From assembly GCA_035560795.1 (NCBI GenBank), contig DATMYV010000001.1, forward strand, positions 1 to 62,638: DNA of 62,638 bases, in the 5' to 3' direction. The notes beneath the pieces are model-generated. The model saw only the letters and a program-made list of their open reading frames with translations, searched no databases and had not been told where the DNA came from. A program made the translations under genes and the position numbers. This DNA is from Longilinea sp035560795 (lineage in GTDB: Bacteria; Chloroflexota; Anaerolineae; Anaerolineales; Anaerolineaceae). Below, in pieces: positions 33,694-42,536 of the stretch; position 1 is the first letter of the stretch, and every line of letters starts with the position of its first letter.

Positions 33694-36600
33694 TTAGGGA
33701 GTCCCGGCCGGCGGAAAACTCAGCGTTGGCGTCTCCGTGGGGGTAGGCGTGGAGGATGGCCGCGGTGTGGAAGTGACTGTTGGTGTCACCGTCGCGGTAG
33801 GCGTCAATGTCGCGGTGGGAGTGGGTACCTGCAGGTTGATATGGATGATTCTTTCAGCGTATGTATCTTCGGTACTATCCATATACATCCGCAAAGTGAC
33901 CATGCCAGCCGAAATATCAGTAACATCCCAGCTGTAAATCTTCTCAGGATTCTCGTATTGGGCTGTTTGATTATCCAGCAAAGTCTTCCACTCGGCTGGT
34001 TCCTCGCCGATTCCATACTCCAGCCGCCAACGGCGCAAATCATCCGGTGTGTGGATGACTGCGTAAATATCGATTGGATTGACCGTCAGCGTATCACCGT
34101 CCTTCATGGCTGCAAATAGCATGGTCGGGCGCGGATCGCTCAACTGGCAATCGCGCTCCGGCACAAAAAAGATCGGATCATCAAAACCATGGTCGCTGGC
34201 CCAGGTACGGCCTTCATCCGTTTCGCGCAGCCATTTACGCGCGAATGGATCGGTGACATTCATGGCAATTTTTTCATCAACGTAATCCGAACAGGCAGCA
34301 GAGGCACGCAGACCGGTCCAGGTATCCACGGTGACCCGTTTCCAAAGGTCATCCTCTTTGCCAGGCGGAAGCTGGTCGTATGCAAAAATCTCGGTACGCT
34401 GTTCCGGGCATGAATCCGAAGGTTCAGAACCAGAAATTTCGCACACCACCCGCTCGACGATGCCAGCCGGCCGCTGGAAGGGTGTGGCAGTGCTGCCGGT
34501 TAACTGTGGAACCGCAAATTGCATAAATTGCGCCCAGATGGGAGCTGCACCGGTCAAACCGGTGGTATTCTGCATAGGCGTGTAATCAGCATTTCCCACC
34601 CAAACGCCCACTGCCAGGTCTGGCGTGTAACCGATTGTCCAATTATCGCGGAAATCATTGGTAGTGCCGGTTTTTGCCGCTGCGACGAAAGGCAGTGCCA
34701 GCACCGAGTTCGTTCCAAACATCGGTGCGCGCGCCTCGTTATCGGATAAGATGGAGGAGATCAGGTAGGCATGTTCCGGTCGAATCACCTGCTCGCCAGC
34801 CGGGGGTTGATATTCGTATACAACCTTCCCCTGGTAATCGACAATCTTGGTGATGGCGATTGGCGGAACCTTTTGCCCGCTATTCGCAAAAACAGCAAAT
34901 GCGCCAGTCATTTCCAGCAATGAAACATCGCCTCCACCCAGCGTCAGAGCCATTCCGTAATCGCTGCGTGTAAGTGTTGTGATCCCCAAACGCTCCGCGA
35001 AACTGATCAAGCCTTCTTTTTGGGCAGTGGCTGGATCATCATAAATCCCAACGTATTGGAGCGCTTTTACAGCTGGAATGTTGTACGAATTGGCCAAGGC
35101 CGTCCGTACCGAAACCGGCCCGTGGAAGCGTCCATCATAGTTCACTGGAACGTATTTTGGACTGGGGTCGGAGTCAATGCCAGACGGCGAGAATTCACTC
35201 GGCACATCCCATATCAGCGTGGCAGGATTCCAACCTTTTTCGAAGGCAGCCGCATAAGTCAGCGGTTTGAAGGAAGAACCCGGCTGGCGCGGGCTGACGG
35301 CCATATTGACCTGCCCAGAAATGGCTTCGTTATTAAAATCCGCCGAACCGACCATCGCCAGAATTTCTCCGGTGTTGGGCTTGATGGCGATCAGTGCACC
35401 ATCGCTGACGTTTCGGTCTGCCAGGGACGAAACCTGTTGCTTGATGATTTGCTCTGCTTGTTCTTGCAAAGCCGGATCGATGGTCGTATAGACTGTAAAA
35501 CCGGAACGGTAAATCTGCTGGGCATCAAACATTTTTTCCAGTAGATCGGTGACGTAAAAAACCCAGTGAGGAAACCGGATGGATCCGGTCGTTTGTTGAA
35601 AGTTATAGCCTTCAATTTCGCCAACTGCGTTGGAAAGCATATTTGCATCAACGCACACTTTTTGCACATTGGTGCTGACAAAGATGCAATCTTTTTCCTG
35701 GCTGGCCTGATACATCAAGACCAGTACGGTCTTAAAGCGGTTCAAAGTTTGTTCGCGGTTGGTGAAAATGTCGTAAACTGCCGGAGCTTGCGGCAGACCA
35801 GCAAGGAAAGCTGCCTGCCCTGGGGAAAGCTTATCGGCAGTGGTATTAAAATAGGTTTCAGATGCCGCCTCGATGCCATAAGCCCGGTTACCGTAAAAAT
35901 TTTCGTTCAAATACAGTTCCAGAATTTGTTCTTTGCTGTATTGGCGAGTGATTTCGGCTGCCAGAACGATCTCGCGCGTTTTCCGTTGCACCGTCCGTTC
36001 ATACTTTTCATCCGGCAAGAGCAATGTACGAGCCAATTGCTGGGTAATAGTAGAAGCGCCGCCAGCATTTTCGCCGGTGGTGTAATTCAAGACCATGGCG
36101 CGGATGATGGCAACAAGATCAAATCCTGGATGGTTGTAATATTCTTTGTCTTCCGTCGCCAATGTTGCGGCAATGATGTACGGGGACATCTTCTCAAGGG
36201 AAATATAGGTTCGCCGGCCGGCGTTCGGATCCAATATTTCATAAATTGAATTGCCGTTTCGGTCCAGAATGCGCGTGGTTTCGAATTGGGAAGCGCGTTG
36301 CTGCAGATCTTTTACGCTGGGCAATGAAGCGGCGATCGAAAAATATTGGTACACCAGGAACGATCCCGCAATGACCATCAAGATAATGCCGACAAATAGC
36401 AGGGCAATCACGCCACGCAGGAAACAACCCAACGGTCGGCCCTTGCGTGCTGGTCTTCCGGCTGGTTTGTTGACCGGTGCAACCGGTGGCGGTGCAGGCG
36501 GCTGTTGTGCAGACCGTTGACCAATCCGGTTTGGCCCGGTAATTTGCTGGCCTGGATACAGGGGAGGCGGCGCGCTTGGCGGGGTTCTCCGGTTGGCATA

Positions 36601-37200
36601 TGCAGTCTGCGAGACGCGGGTCGCATCGGGATCCACTTCCTCGACATGATGCGGTAAATCGGTCGAACCTTGCGGTATATGAGCCGATGGACCTGGCAGC
36701 ACTGCATTGCTTGAACCCTGTGGAGATCCGGCACGGGTCACCTGTTGGCTCGGTGGAAGGATAGTCTGCGTAGGTTGTTTATCGGCAGGCAAATTTACCT
36801 GCGTCACCTGCTGGTCAGAATGAAGGCTGGCCTGGGTAACCTGTTGATCAGGAGACAAGTCGGTTTGCATCACTGGCGGGTTAGCTGGCAATATGGCTTG
36901 TGTTTCAGCTGAATTTGGCGAAAGCGGTTCCAATTCAGAATACCACCCGCCGGTCGAATCCGGCACGCCTGTCGGATGCCTCTCCAGCTCGCCCGGCGTG
37001 GTTGGTTGGGTGATGCCAGGGTCCGCTGACTGGACGGGTTCTTGATCAGGCACAGGATTGACCGGTTGCGTTTGATCGGAAAGTTCTGGGGCTGCGTTTC
37101 CGTTCGTATTGACCGGTTGTGTATCTTCGGTCTCGGCCGGAGTAATCTTCTCTTCCGGCTTGAGCGGTTGTTCGTTTGGAATTGCTTCGTTATCTGTCAT
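33694..37200 (-). CDS. Class A penicillin-binding protein (glycosyltransferase/transpeptidase, PBP1A type)
   Basis: Bifunctional peptidoglycan synthase of 1168 residues, much longer than usual because of both ends. Residues 1-257 are a cytoplasmic Pro/Gln/Thr-rich region with about four 11-12-residue repeats of the type LPxDQQVTQ (near 110-157). A membrane helix follows (260-285). The GT51 domain carries catalytic Glu350 in ATEDKEYYNHPG and the GGASTITQQLARTLLL motif. The transpeptidase has SSFK (Ser642), SYN (705-707) and KTG (843-845). A C-terminal Thr/Pro repeat tail ends the protein. All active-site residues are intact, so polymerisation and 4-3 cross-linking are expected. Confidence 0.95.
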   Translation of the reverse strand: MTDNEAIPNEQPLKPEEKITPAETEDTQPVNTNGNAAPELSDQTQPVNPVPDQEPVQSADPGITQPTTPGELERHPTGVPDSTGGWYSELEPLSPNSAETQAILPANPPVMQTDLSPDQQVTQASLHSDQQVTQVNLPADKQPTQTILPPSQQVTRAGSPQGSSNAVLPGPSAHIPQGSTDLPHHVEEVDPDATRVSQTAYANRRTPPSAPPPLYPGQQITGPNRIGQRSAQQPPAPPPVAPVNKPAGRPARKGRPLGCFLRGVIALLFVGIILMVIAGSFLVYQYFSIAASLPSVKDLQQRASQFETTRILDRNGNSIYEILDPNAGRRTYISLEKMSPYIIAATLATEDKEYYNHPGFDLVAIIRAMVLNYTTGENAGGASTITQQLARTLLLPDEKYERTVQRKTREIVLAAEITRQYSKEQILELYLNENFYGNRAYGIEAASETYFNTTADKLSPGQAAFLAGLPQAPAVYDIFTNREQTLNRFKTVLVLMYQASQEKDCIFVSTNVQKVCVDANMLSNAVGEIEGYNFQQTTGSIRFPHWVFYVTDLLEKMFDAQQIYRSGFTVYTTIDPALQEQAEQIIKQQVSSLADRNVSDGALIAIKPNTGEILAMVGSADFNNEAISGQVNMAVSPRQPGSSFKPLTYAAAFEKGWNPATLIWDVPSEFSPSGIDSDPSPKYVPVNYDGRFHGPVSVRTALANSYNIPAVKALQYVGIYDDPATAQKEGLISFAERLGITTLTRSDYGMALTLGGGDVSLLEMTGAFAVFANSGQKVPPIAITKIVDYQGKVVYEYQPPAGEQVIRPEHAYLISSILSDNEARAPMFGTNSVLALPFVAAAKTGTTNDFRDNWTIGYTPDLAVGVWVGNADYTPMQNTTGLTGAAPIWAQFMQFAVPQLTGSTATPFQRPAGIVERVVCEISGSEPSDSCPEQRTEIFAYDQLPPGKEDDLWKRVTVDTWTGLRASAACSDYVDEKIAMNVTDPFARKWLRETDEGRTWASDHGFDDPIFFVPERDCQLSDPRPTMLFAAMKDGDTLTVNPIDIYAVIHTPDDLRRWRLEYGIGEEPAEWKTLLDNQTAQYENPEKIYSWDVTDISAGMVTLRMYMDSTEDTYAERIIHINLQVPTPTATLTPTATVTPTVTSTPRPSSTPTPTETPTLSFPPAGTP

Positions 37201-37281
37201 ATATAGAAACCATTGTACCAGAAAGGATTGTCGAAAATTCTAGCATAGCCTGTGTGAATTGACCGTAAACACTTCTCACCG

Positions 37282-37287
37282 TACAAT
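37282..37287 (+). promoter_or_regulatory. -10 hexamer for a probable leaderless transcript
   Basis: TACAAT starts exactly 12 nt before the ATG at 37294; no Shine-Dalgarno precedes the ATG. Same geometry as at 12744 and 1083 (minus). Confidence 0.45.
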
Positions 37288-37293
37288 TGACGC

Positions 37294-39669
37294 ATGTCTG
37301 TGGAAAATGGTTCCGCCTTTGTTCCTGACCGGTTCACGCTTGCGGCGGACGCGCGTTTTTCTCAGCCGGATTATGCCAATGATATCTGTTGGGAACTAAC
37401 CTGCCGAAAGACAGACCCGGCGCCTTTCTCCTTAAACACATCCTTCGGACTGCGCGCGCGTTCCATGCGAATGTTCCCCCGTATCGTCCGTGCAGAAATC
37501 GGGCCACCTCATGCCTCGCAGCCTGCCCTTAATTTACGCATTTTGCGTTGTTATTCGAATTTTATTCAGTTGAGTTGCCAGCCGCTTTCCGGCCTGGAAA
37601 TGAAAGCTGATATTTGGGTTCCCTCCTCCCATGTTATCACCGGTCAAATCCTCATCACCAACCGCAGCATCCTGAATCAGAAATTCCGTTTTGATTGGAC
37701 TGCACTATTAACACCGATGGATGAGGGCCACGGCATGGCTGCCCTGCCGATGGCGAAAACTTACGTACTCGAAGGCAAAACCGCAGACGTATGCCCGGTT
37801 TGTTTTCTGACCAACGGACCCAAACCTGGATCCAGTTCGTTTCCGACCCTCGGATACGATTTTGATCTTTATCCAGGCAACGAAGTCCATTTCACCTGGG
37901 CATTTGCGGCTCTGGCAACTGCCGAAACCTCATTGGAGCTTGCACAAATTACCTCAAATCGCGATTGGGAAGCGGAAGTTGCCCGCATCGATATGGTAAA
38001 TGCCAGCCAGACGCTAAAGGTCATCACCGGAAATCCAGTCTGGAACAGCGCCTTTGAATGTGCCCAGCGCACTGCTTTTCAATTATTCTTCCCCGCAGGC
38101 GGCGATTTTCCAGCAGCCACTTTCGTCCAGGTACGCAACCCCGATCACGGTCATTCCCTGCGTGGCGACGGCAGCGACTATAACTCGCGCTGGAGCGGTC
38201 AGACTACTTTGGATGCCTGGTACCTTAATAATCTCATTCTTCCCTCCGCACCAGATCTGGCCACCGGCCTGATTGATAATTTTCTTGCCGTCCAGGAAGA
38301 GAATGGCGAGATCGATTGGAAACCTGGTTTGGGCGGCCAGCGTGTCCATATGATGGCCCAACCCTTATTGGCGACTATGGTTCTTCAAATCCACGCCTGT
38401 CAGCCCGATCTGGATTGGTTGAAACGAATTTACTCTGGATTGGCGCGTTTCTTTGATGCCTGGTTCACGCCTGCGCACGACCAGGATGGAGACGGTTATC
38501 CAGAATGGGAACATCCTGAACAATCCGGATTGGATGACCATCCATTATTTGACCGCTGGCAGCCGGCCAATCAAGGCATGGATCCAGCCGACGTCGAGAC
38601 GCCTGTTTTGGCAGCCATGTTATTCCGAGAAGCGCAAAGCCTCATCACCATCGCTGCATTAATTGGCCGCGAGGACAGCATTGGGAAGTTGCAACAGCGC
38701 GCCCAAAATTTGGCTAAACAGGTCGAATCAACCTGGAGTGTTATCGAAAACACCTATACCTATCGGGATGCTATCACCGGCATAAGGCCGCACGGTGCGA
38801 GCTTGCTTTCCTTTCACGGATCCGGCCGGCATGAATTACACCAGATTCTGGATGCACCCCAGAAGCTTGTGATCCACCTCTACGCTGAGTCGAGCAATAC
38901 CCGGCATGCGACTTTCCTCATTCACGGGCATAACGACGGTTCTCCGGTTCTGGATGTAATCAATCCTGGCCAAATCGCATGGATGAACCGGATCGGGCAT
39001 GTCGTGACACCATCCCGTTTCACAAGCGTCGAAGCGATCGAAATTCGCGGGCTTTTAGGGGATGACCAGGGTTGGCTGCGTACGCCCGATCTCAATCAAA
39101 AAGATATCAGTCTTTTGCTGCCGTTATGGGCCCGCATTCCGTCGCGCGAGCGGGCGTTGCAGATGGTACAGGAAACCCTCTTACCAGAATTCGGACTGGC
39201 ATATGGCATGCCGGTTTGTCCTAGCAGCCACCTATTGCCCGAACAACAGCATCTCGACCGGGTTTTTTTACAGTGGAATCAGTTTATCCTTGAAGGCCTT
39301 TTGGCTTACGGATACCAGGAAACAGCGGCCGACCTTTTTACCCGTTTGATGAATGCGATTTGCCAGAATCTTGAAACTGACAGCCATTTTCATGAAAGTT
39401 TTTCGGCTTCCACCGGCAAAATTGCTGGAGAAAATGATACACTCACCTCTCTTCCACCGCTGGGCCTGTTTCTACAAATCCTGGGGTTGCGCAGTCTTTC
39501 TGCTAAGGAAATAATTCTGCAGGGTCTTAACCCATTTCCCTGGCCAGTTACGGTACAATATCGAGGGACAGAATTATCGTTCTCCGCCGACCATATCATG
39601 GTAAAGAGCGCCAATGGAGTCATCACCACCCTGACTACCCAGGGGCCTCACCGGTTGATCCTTCCTTGA
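37294..39669 (+). CDS. (Alpha/alpha)6-barrel glycosidase-like protein (MGH1/GH63-type)
   Basis: Cytoplasmic protein of 791 residues without signal peptide. The N-terminal 250 residues look like a beta-sandwich; the rest is helical with six-hairpin glycosidase features such as GDGSDYNSRWSGQTTLDAWYLNNL, HDQDGDGYPEWEHPEQSGLDDHPLFDRW and ADVETPVLAAMLFREAQSL. These resemble the barrel of mannosylglycerate hydrolase and GH63 enzymes. The DGDGYPEW acidic patch is a likely active-site part, but catalytic residues cannot be fixed by eye. The substrate may be a compatible solute or oligosaccharide. The start has no ribosome-binding site and a -10 at leaderless spacing. The DarA-like pair follows after 35 nt, probably in the same transcript. 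Confidence 0.65.
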   Translation: MSVENGSAFVPDRFTLAADARFSQPDYANDICWELTCRKTDPAPFSLNTSFGLRARSMRMFPRIVRAEIGPPHASQPALNLRILRCYSNFIQLSCQPLSGLEMKADIWVPSSHVITGQILITNRSILNQKFRFDWTALLTPMDEGHGMAALPMAKTYVLEGKTADVCPVCFLTNGPKPGSSSFPTLGYDFDLYPGNEVHFTWAFAALATAETSLELAQITSNRDWEAEVARIDMVNASQTLKVITGNPVWNSAFECAQRTAFQLFFPAGGDFPAATFVQVRNPDHGHSLRGDGSDYNSRWSGQTTLDAWYLNNLILPSAPDLATGLIDNFLAVQEENGEIDWKPGLGGQRVHMMAQPLLATMVLQIHACQPDLDWLKRIYSGLARFFDAWFTPAHDQDGDGYPEWEHPEQSGLDDHPLFDRWQPANQGMDPADVETPVLAAMLFREAQSLITIAALIGREDSIGKLQQRAQNLAKQVESTWSVIENTYTYRDAITGIRPHGASLLSFHGSGRHELHQILDAPQKLVIHLYAESSNTRHATFLIHGHNDGSPVLDVINPGQIAWMNRIGHVVTPSRFTSVEAIEIRGLLGDDQGWLRTPDLNQKDISLLLPLWARIPSRERALQMVQETLLPEFGLAYGMPVCPSSHLLPEQQHLDRVFLQWNQFILEGLLAYGYQETAADLFTRLMNAICQNLETDSHFHESFSASTGKIAGENDTLTSLPPLGLFLQILGLRSLSAKEIILQGLNPFPWPVTVQYRGTELSFSADHIMVKSANGVITTLTTQGPHRLILP

Positions 39670-39704
39670 TTTTCTCCTGCCGGGAAGAAAGGAGCACAAG
39701 ATCC

Positions 39705-40049
39705 ATGGAACAATCACCTTCCAAAAATGATATGATGCTGCTGGCCATTGTGCAAGGGCAGGATGCTGAAAGCGCAGAACTCGCACTGCTCCAATTAAAT
39801 ATCCATGTCACGCGTTTACCCAGCGTGGGCGGATTTCTGGGCCGCCGCAATGCAACGCTAATGATCGGCCTGCCGGCAGAAATGCAAAAGCAGGCCATGT
39901 CTGCATTAAATGAAAATTGCCGCCAGCGTGTGGAATATATCGCAGTCCCCCTGGAAAGTGCACCCTTACCCCTTCCAGCTCCCACCCCGATTACAATTGG
40001 CGGTGCCACGATTTTTGCGTTGGAAGTTGAACGCTTTGAGGAGTTCTAG
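39705..40049 (+). CDS. DarA/PstA-type cyclic-di-AMP receptor family protein (copy 1)
   Basis: PII-like small protein of 114 residues related to Bacillus DarA (DUF970), whose trimer binds c-di-AMP. Motifs: MMLLAIVQGQDAESAELALLQLNI, the characteristic PSVGGFLGRRNATLMIGLP, and a C-terminal GGATIFALEVERFEEF. The middle insert with a Pro-rich LPLPAPTP is about the length found in DarA. An upstream in-frame ATG exists, but AAGGAG precedes the one at 39705 and the homology starts there. It stops 2 nt before a shorter paralogue. No cyclase or phosphodiesterase gene for c-di-AMP is in view. Confidence 0.85.
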   Translation: MEQSPSKNDMMLLAIVQGQDAESAELALLQLNIHVTRLPSVGGFLGRRNATLMIGLPAEMQKQAMSALNENCRQRVEYIAVPLESAPLPLPAPTPITIGGATIFALEVERFEEF

Positions 40050-40051
40050 CC

Positions 40052-40318
40052 ATGAAACTAATCATCGCCATTGTCCGCGATATTGACAACGACCCGGTTT
40101 CTCATGGGATAACATCGGCTGGATTGCGCGTCACGCAGGTCGCCTCGACCGGAGGTTTTCTACGGCGCGGGAACTCAACTCTTCTGATTGGATTGGAGGA
40201 CGAGCAGGTGGACCCCGTGATCGAGATCATCCGAAAGAATTGCTCACCCGCCTCAGACTCTGAGACCAAACGTGCATCCATCTTCGTGCTCAACGTAAAT
40301 CAATACATCCATTTTTAG
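40052..40318 (+). CDS. DarA/PstA-type cyclic-di-AMP receptor family protein (short copy 2)
   Basis: Second DUF970 protein, only 88 residues. The core is well kept: MKLIIAIVRDIDNDPVSHGIT, then TQVASTGGFLRRGNSTLLIGLEDEQVDPVIEIIRKNC, and a final ASIFVLNVNQYIHF. It lacks most of the segment between the helix and the last strand that copy 1 has, so one large loop is missing. It starts 2 nt after copy 1, so the two are cotranslated and could form mixed trimers. Ligand binding by the short form is uncertain. Confidence 0.85.
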   Translation: MKLIIAIVRDIDNDPVSHGITSAGLRVTQVASTGGFLRRGNSTLLIGLEDEQVDPVIEIIRKNCSPASDSETKRASIFVLNVNQYIHF

Positions 40319-40537
40319 CACCCAAAACCAATTTATCAAGAATCCTTACTCTTCCCTGGAGCACAGGGTTAATCAGCATCCTGACTGTAGTGACGCTGAC
40401 TGGCAAATATATTAATTTGTTCCGATGAACAAGAAATTTTCTCTGGGTGTGCCAACCGAGTCCCGCACTTGCACGGGAAAATTAGGCATCATCCAACCGC
40501 TGATAGATCCACCATCAGGCGGGAGGAATTTCAAGAC

Positions 40538-41110
40538 TCACTCATGGAATTCTTCCACCTGGTAGGTTAGAACAGTCAATTTTTTCTTTCGCCAGGTATT
40601 TTCAGCTGCACCCATTTTTGCGCACAGGTGGGAAAGGAATTCTTCCCTGTCGGGCAGTTTTTCCCACACCTGCGGTAAAAAGGTCGCTCTTCGCAATCCA
40701 TCGCGCAGGATCACGCCGTCAACCCCCGGACGCAGCTTGCTGAGCAGATCTTCCGTCGAATCATAATCCAACGGTTGCGGTTGGGTCAGACGTGAAATTT
40801 CAATCTGGATATGGGCAACTTCTTTCGGTCGAACCGGATAAAACCGGAAATCTTCCTGGGCAGCCGCGGCGGCGTGTTCGCGGACATCCTCAGCCAGCGG
40901 CTGATAAGCCTCAAGTGCGCCAATACATCCGCGCAACTCGCCATCTTCCGTCAGGGTTACAAAAGAAGCGCCTAACTCGCGCAGGTTGGCTGGTAAAGCT
41001 TCAGAATCGAGTACTGGCAATGGCCCGTCATTTACTGCTGCTTCTATGGCTTCCCGTGCCAGCCGCAGCAAGAGCTTGCGTTCATCGTTGCTCAGGCGGG
41101 TTTCACTCAT
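40538..41110 (-). CDS. amrA: AMMECR1-domain protein (AmmeMemoRadiSam system protein A family)
   Basis: Cytoplasmic protein of 190 residues with the AMMECR1 fold. The hallmark LRGCIGALEAYQPLAEDVREHAAAAAQEDFRF is clear, followed by EVAHIQIEISRLTQPQPL and GVDGVILRDGLRRATFLPQVWEKL. In many genomes this domain goes with a Memo domain and a radical-SAM protein; neither adjoins it here. Its function is not settled, though a role in modifying a small molecule or protein is suspected. Its start overlaps the stop of the flavin-reductase gene by 4 nt, so the two are coupled. Confidence 0.88.
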   Translation of the reverse strand: MSETRLSNDERKLLLRLAREAIEAAVNDGPLPVLDSEALPANLRELGASFVTLTEDGELRGCIGALEAYQPLAEDVREHAAAAAQEDFRFYPVRPKEVAHIQIEISRLTQPQPLDYDSTEDLLSKLRPGVDGVILRDGLRRATFLPQVWEKLPDREEFLSHLCAKMGAAENTWRKKKLTVLTYQVEEFHE

Positions 41111-41592
41111 GGCACCAGCTTTCTATAGACCCGGTTGTGGTAAATCAAGGGGTCCGCTTCTTGCAACGATTCAACTGCGACTACTTGACCAATGAACAGC
41201 GTTGAATTCGGCAAAGGGTAAGAAAACACCACCCGGCAGTCCAAGAAAGCCAGGCCGCCACGCAGAAATGGGACACCGCTGCAAAGCGTAAAGGTGTCCA
41301 GCCCGTGAAAACGGTTTTCAACATTTCCATCGCGTCCGGCAAACCGGTCGGATATTGGACCCTGGTCAGCTGCCAGAATGGTCACGCCAAAAACGCCGGC
41401 TCGTTCAACCAGCTCAAAAGTGCGGGTCGCATTTGCCAATGACACGGATACCATCGGCGGATCCAGTGAGAGGGAAGCCAGCGAATTAACCGTCATGCCG
41501 TGTTGGGAATCGCCATAACAACTGCTCACCACCGAAACCCCGGTCGTCCAGTGGCGCATCGCCTGTCGCATTAAATCGGATAGAACCTGCAT
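41107..41592 (-). CDS. Flavin reductase family protein (FMN-binding split barrel)
   Basis: Cytoplasmic flavoprotein of 161 residues of the flavin reductase-like domain family. Typical features are MRHWTTGVSVVSS, GMTVNSLASLSLDPPMVSVSLAN and a GVFGVTILAADQ segment, with a Tyr/His-rich end (PLIYHNRVYRKL). Such proteins reduce FMN/FAD with NAD(P)H to feed a monooxygenase, or act alone. No monooxygenase partner lies nearby. The ATG at 41592 is chosen; an upstream TTG is in frame but lacks support. Translation is coupled to the AMMECR1 gene downstream. Confidence 0.87.
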   Translation of the reverse strand: MQVLSDLMRQAMRHWTTGVSVVSSCYGDSQHGMTVNSLASLSLDPPMVSVSLANATRTFELVERAGVFGVTILAADQGPISDRFAGRDGNVENRFHGLDTFTLCSGVPFLRGGLAFLDCRVVFSYPLPNSTLFIGQVVAVESLQEADPLIYHNRVYRKLVP

Positions 41593-41689
41593 TTCTATGA
41601 TGATACTCCTTATCAATCAGAAATCAAACCACTCCATGCGCCTTTGACGGTCAGCCAGGGTCAAGTGGAGAAATCATGTCCAAAAAGAC

Positions 41690-41719
41690 TTGCGTATAGC
41701 ATATGATTTAAGGTACTAT
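41690..41719 (+). promoter_or_regulatory. Candidate promoter of the amidase/L,D-transpeptidase operon
   Basis: TTGCGT (41690-41695), 18-nt spacer, TACTAT (41714-41719). The start would lie only about 4 nt before the ATG at 41730, and no Shine-Dalgarno is visible, so a near-leaderless mRNA is likely. Confidence 0.45.
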
Positions 41720-41729
41720 CATACTACTT

Positions 41730-42536
41730 ATGAGCGAGAACACCTTACAACCATCCAAAAAGTCCCCGTCCCGTTCCAATCGTTTTAGCGTTTGGAATAC
41801 CCTGACTACCGTCGTTGGCGTCGGAATCATCCTGGCAACGCTGTTTACCCTGTTTACCCCGGCAGTTCTCTTTTCAAATGAACTGCTTGACCAGATGTTT
41901 GCTTCATTGCAAACCTCCAAACCGGCAAATATTTCCGGTACGCCCGCCACGACAGCCTTACCGTCCGCGCGCATTGGCGTCGTTGCCGGCCACTGGGGAA
42001 ATGATTCAGGTTCAGTCTGTGCCGACGGTCTGACGGAAATGCAAGTAAATCTGGAAATTGCAACCCGGGTGCAAAAAGAACTTATCGCCCAGGGTTACCA
42101 GGTGGATCTGCTCGAAGAATTCGATCCCCGCCTCAGCCAATACCGGGCTGCCGCTTTGGTTTCCATTCACAATGATTCTTGTGATTATGTCAATGACGAA
42201 GCCACTGGTTTTAAAGTTGCGGCCGCATCATCCAGTGCCTATCCAGAAAAATCAACCCGCTTGCGTGATTGCCTGATCGACCGTTATCAATCCGCAACCG
42301 GTTTGACATTTCATTACAATACCATCACCTCGGATATGACCAGTTACCATACCTTCAGTGAAATCCACACGGATACCACTGCGGCGATTATTGAAACCGG
42401 TTTTCTCAATCTCGACCGTCAGATTTTGACCGAAAAAACCGATCAGGTAGCCCAGGGTGTTACCAATGGCATCCTGTGTTACTTGCGTAATGAACCCATC
42501 TCCGACAGCGTGCCCACCCTGGCCCCCACGCCATGA
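41730..42536 (+). CDS. N-acetylmuramoyl-L-alanine amidase (Amidase_3)
   Basis: Zinc amidase that cuts the peptide stem from MurNAc in peptidoglycan, 268 residues. An N-terminal membrane helix (LTTVVGVGIILATLFTLFTPAVLF) anchors it outside the cell. Predicted zinc ligands and catalytic Glu are in place: His88 in VVAGHWG, Glu103 in GLTEMQVNL, His147 in VSIHNDS and Glu222 in AIIETGFLN. First gene of a three-gene wall-remodelling operon; its stop overlaps the next start by 4 nt. Confidence 0.92.
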   Translation: MSENTLQPSKKSPSRSNRFSVWNTLTTVVGVGIILATLFTLFTPAVLFSNELLDQMFASLQTSKPANISGTPATTALPSARIGVVAGHWGNDSGSVCADGLTEMQVNLEIATRVQKELIAQGYQVDLLEEFDPRLSQYRAAALVSIHNDSCDYVNDEATGFKVAAASSSAYPEKSTRLRDCLIDRYQSATGLTFHYNTITSDMTSYHTFSEIHTDTTAAIIETGFLNLDRQILTEKTDQVAQGVTNGILCYLRNEPISDSVPTLAPTP

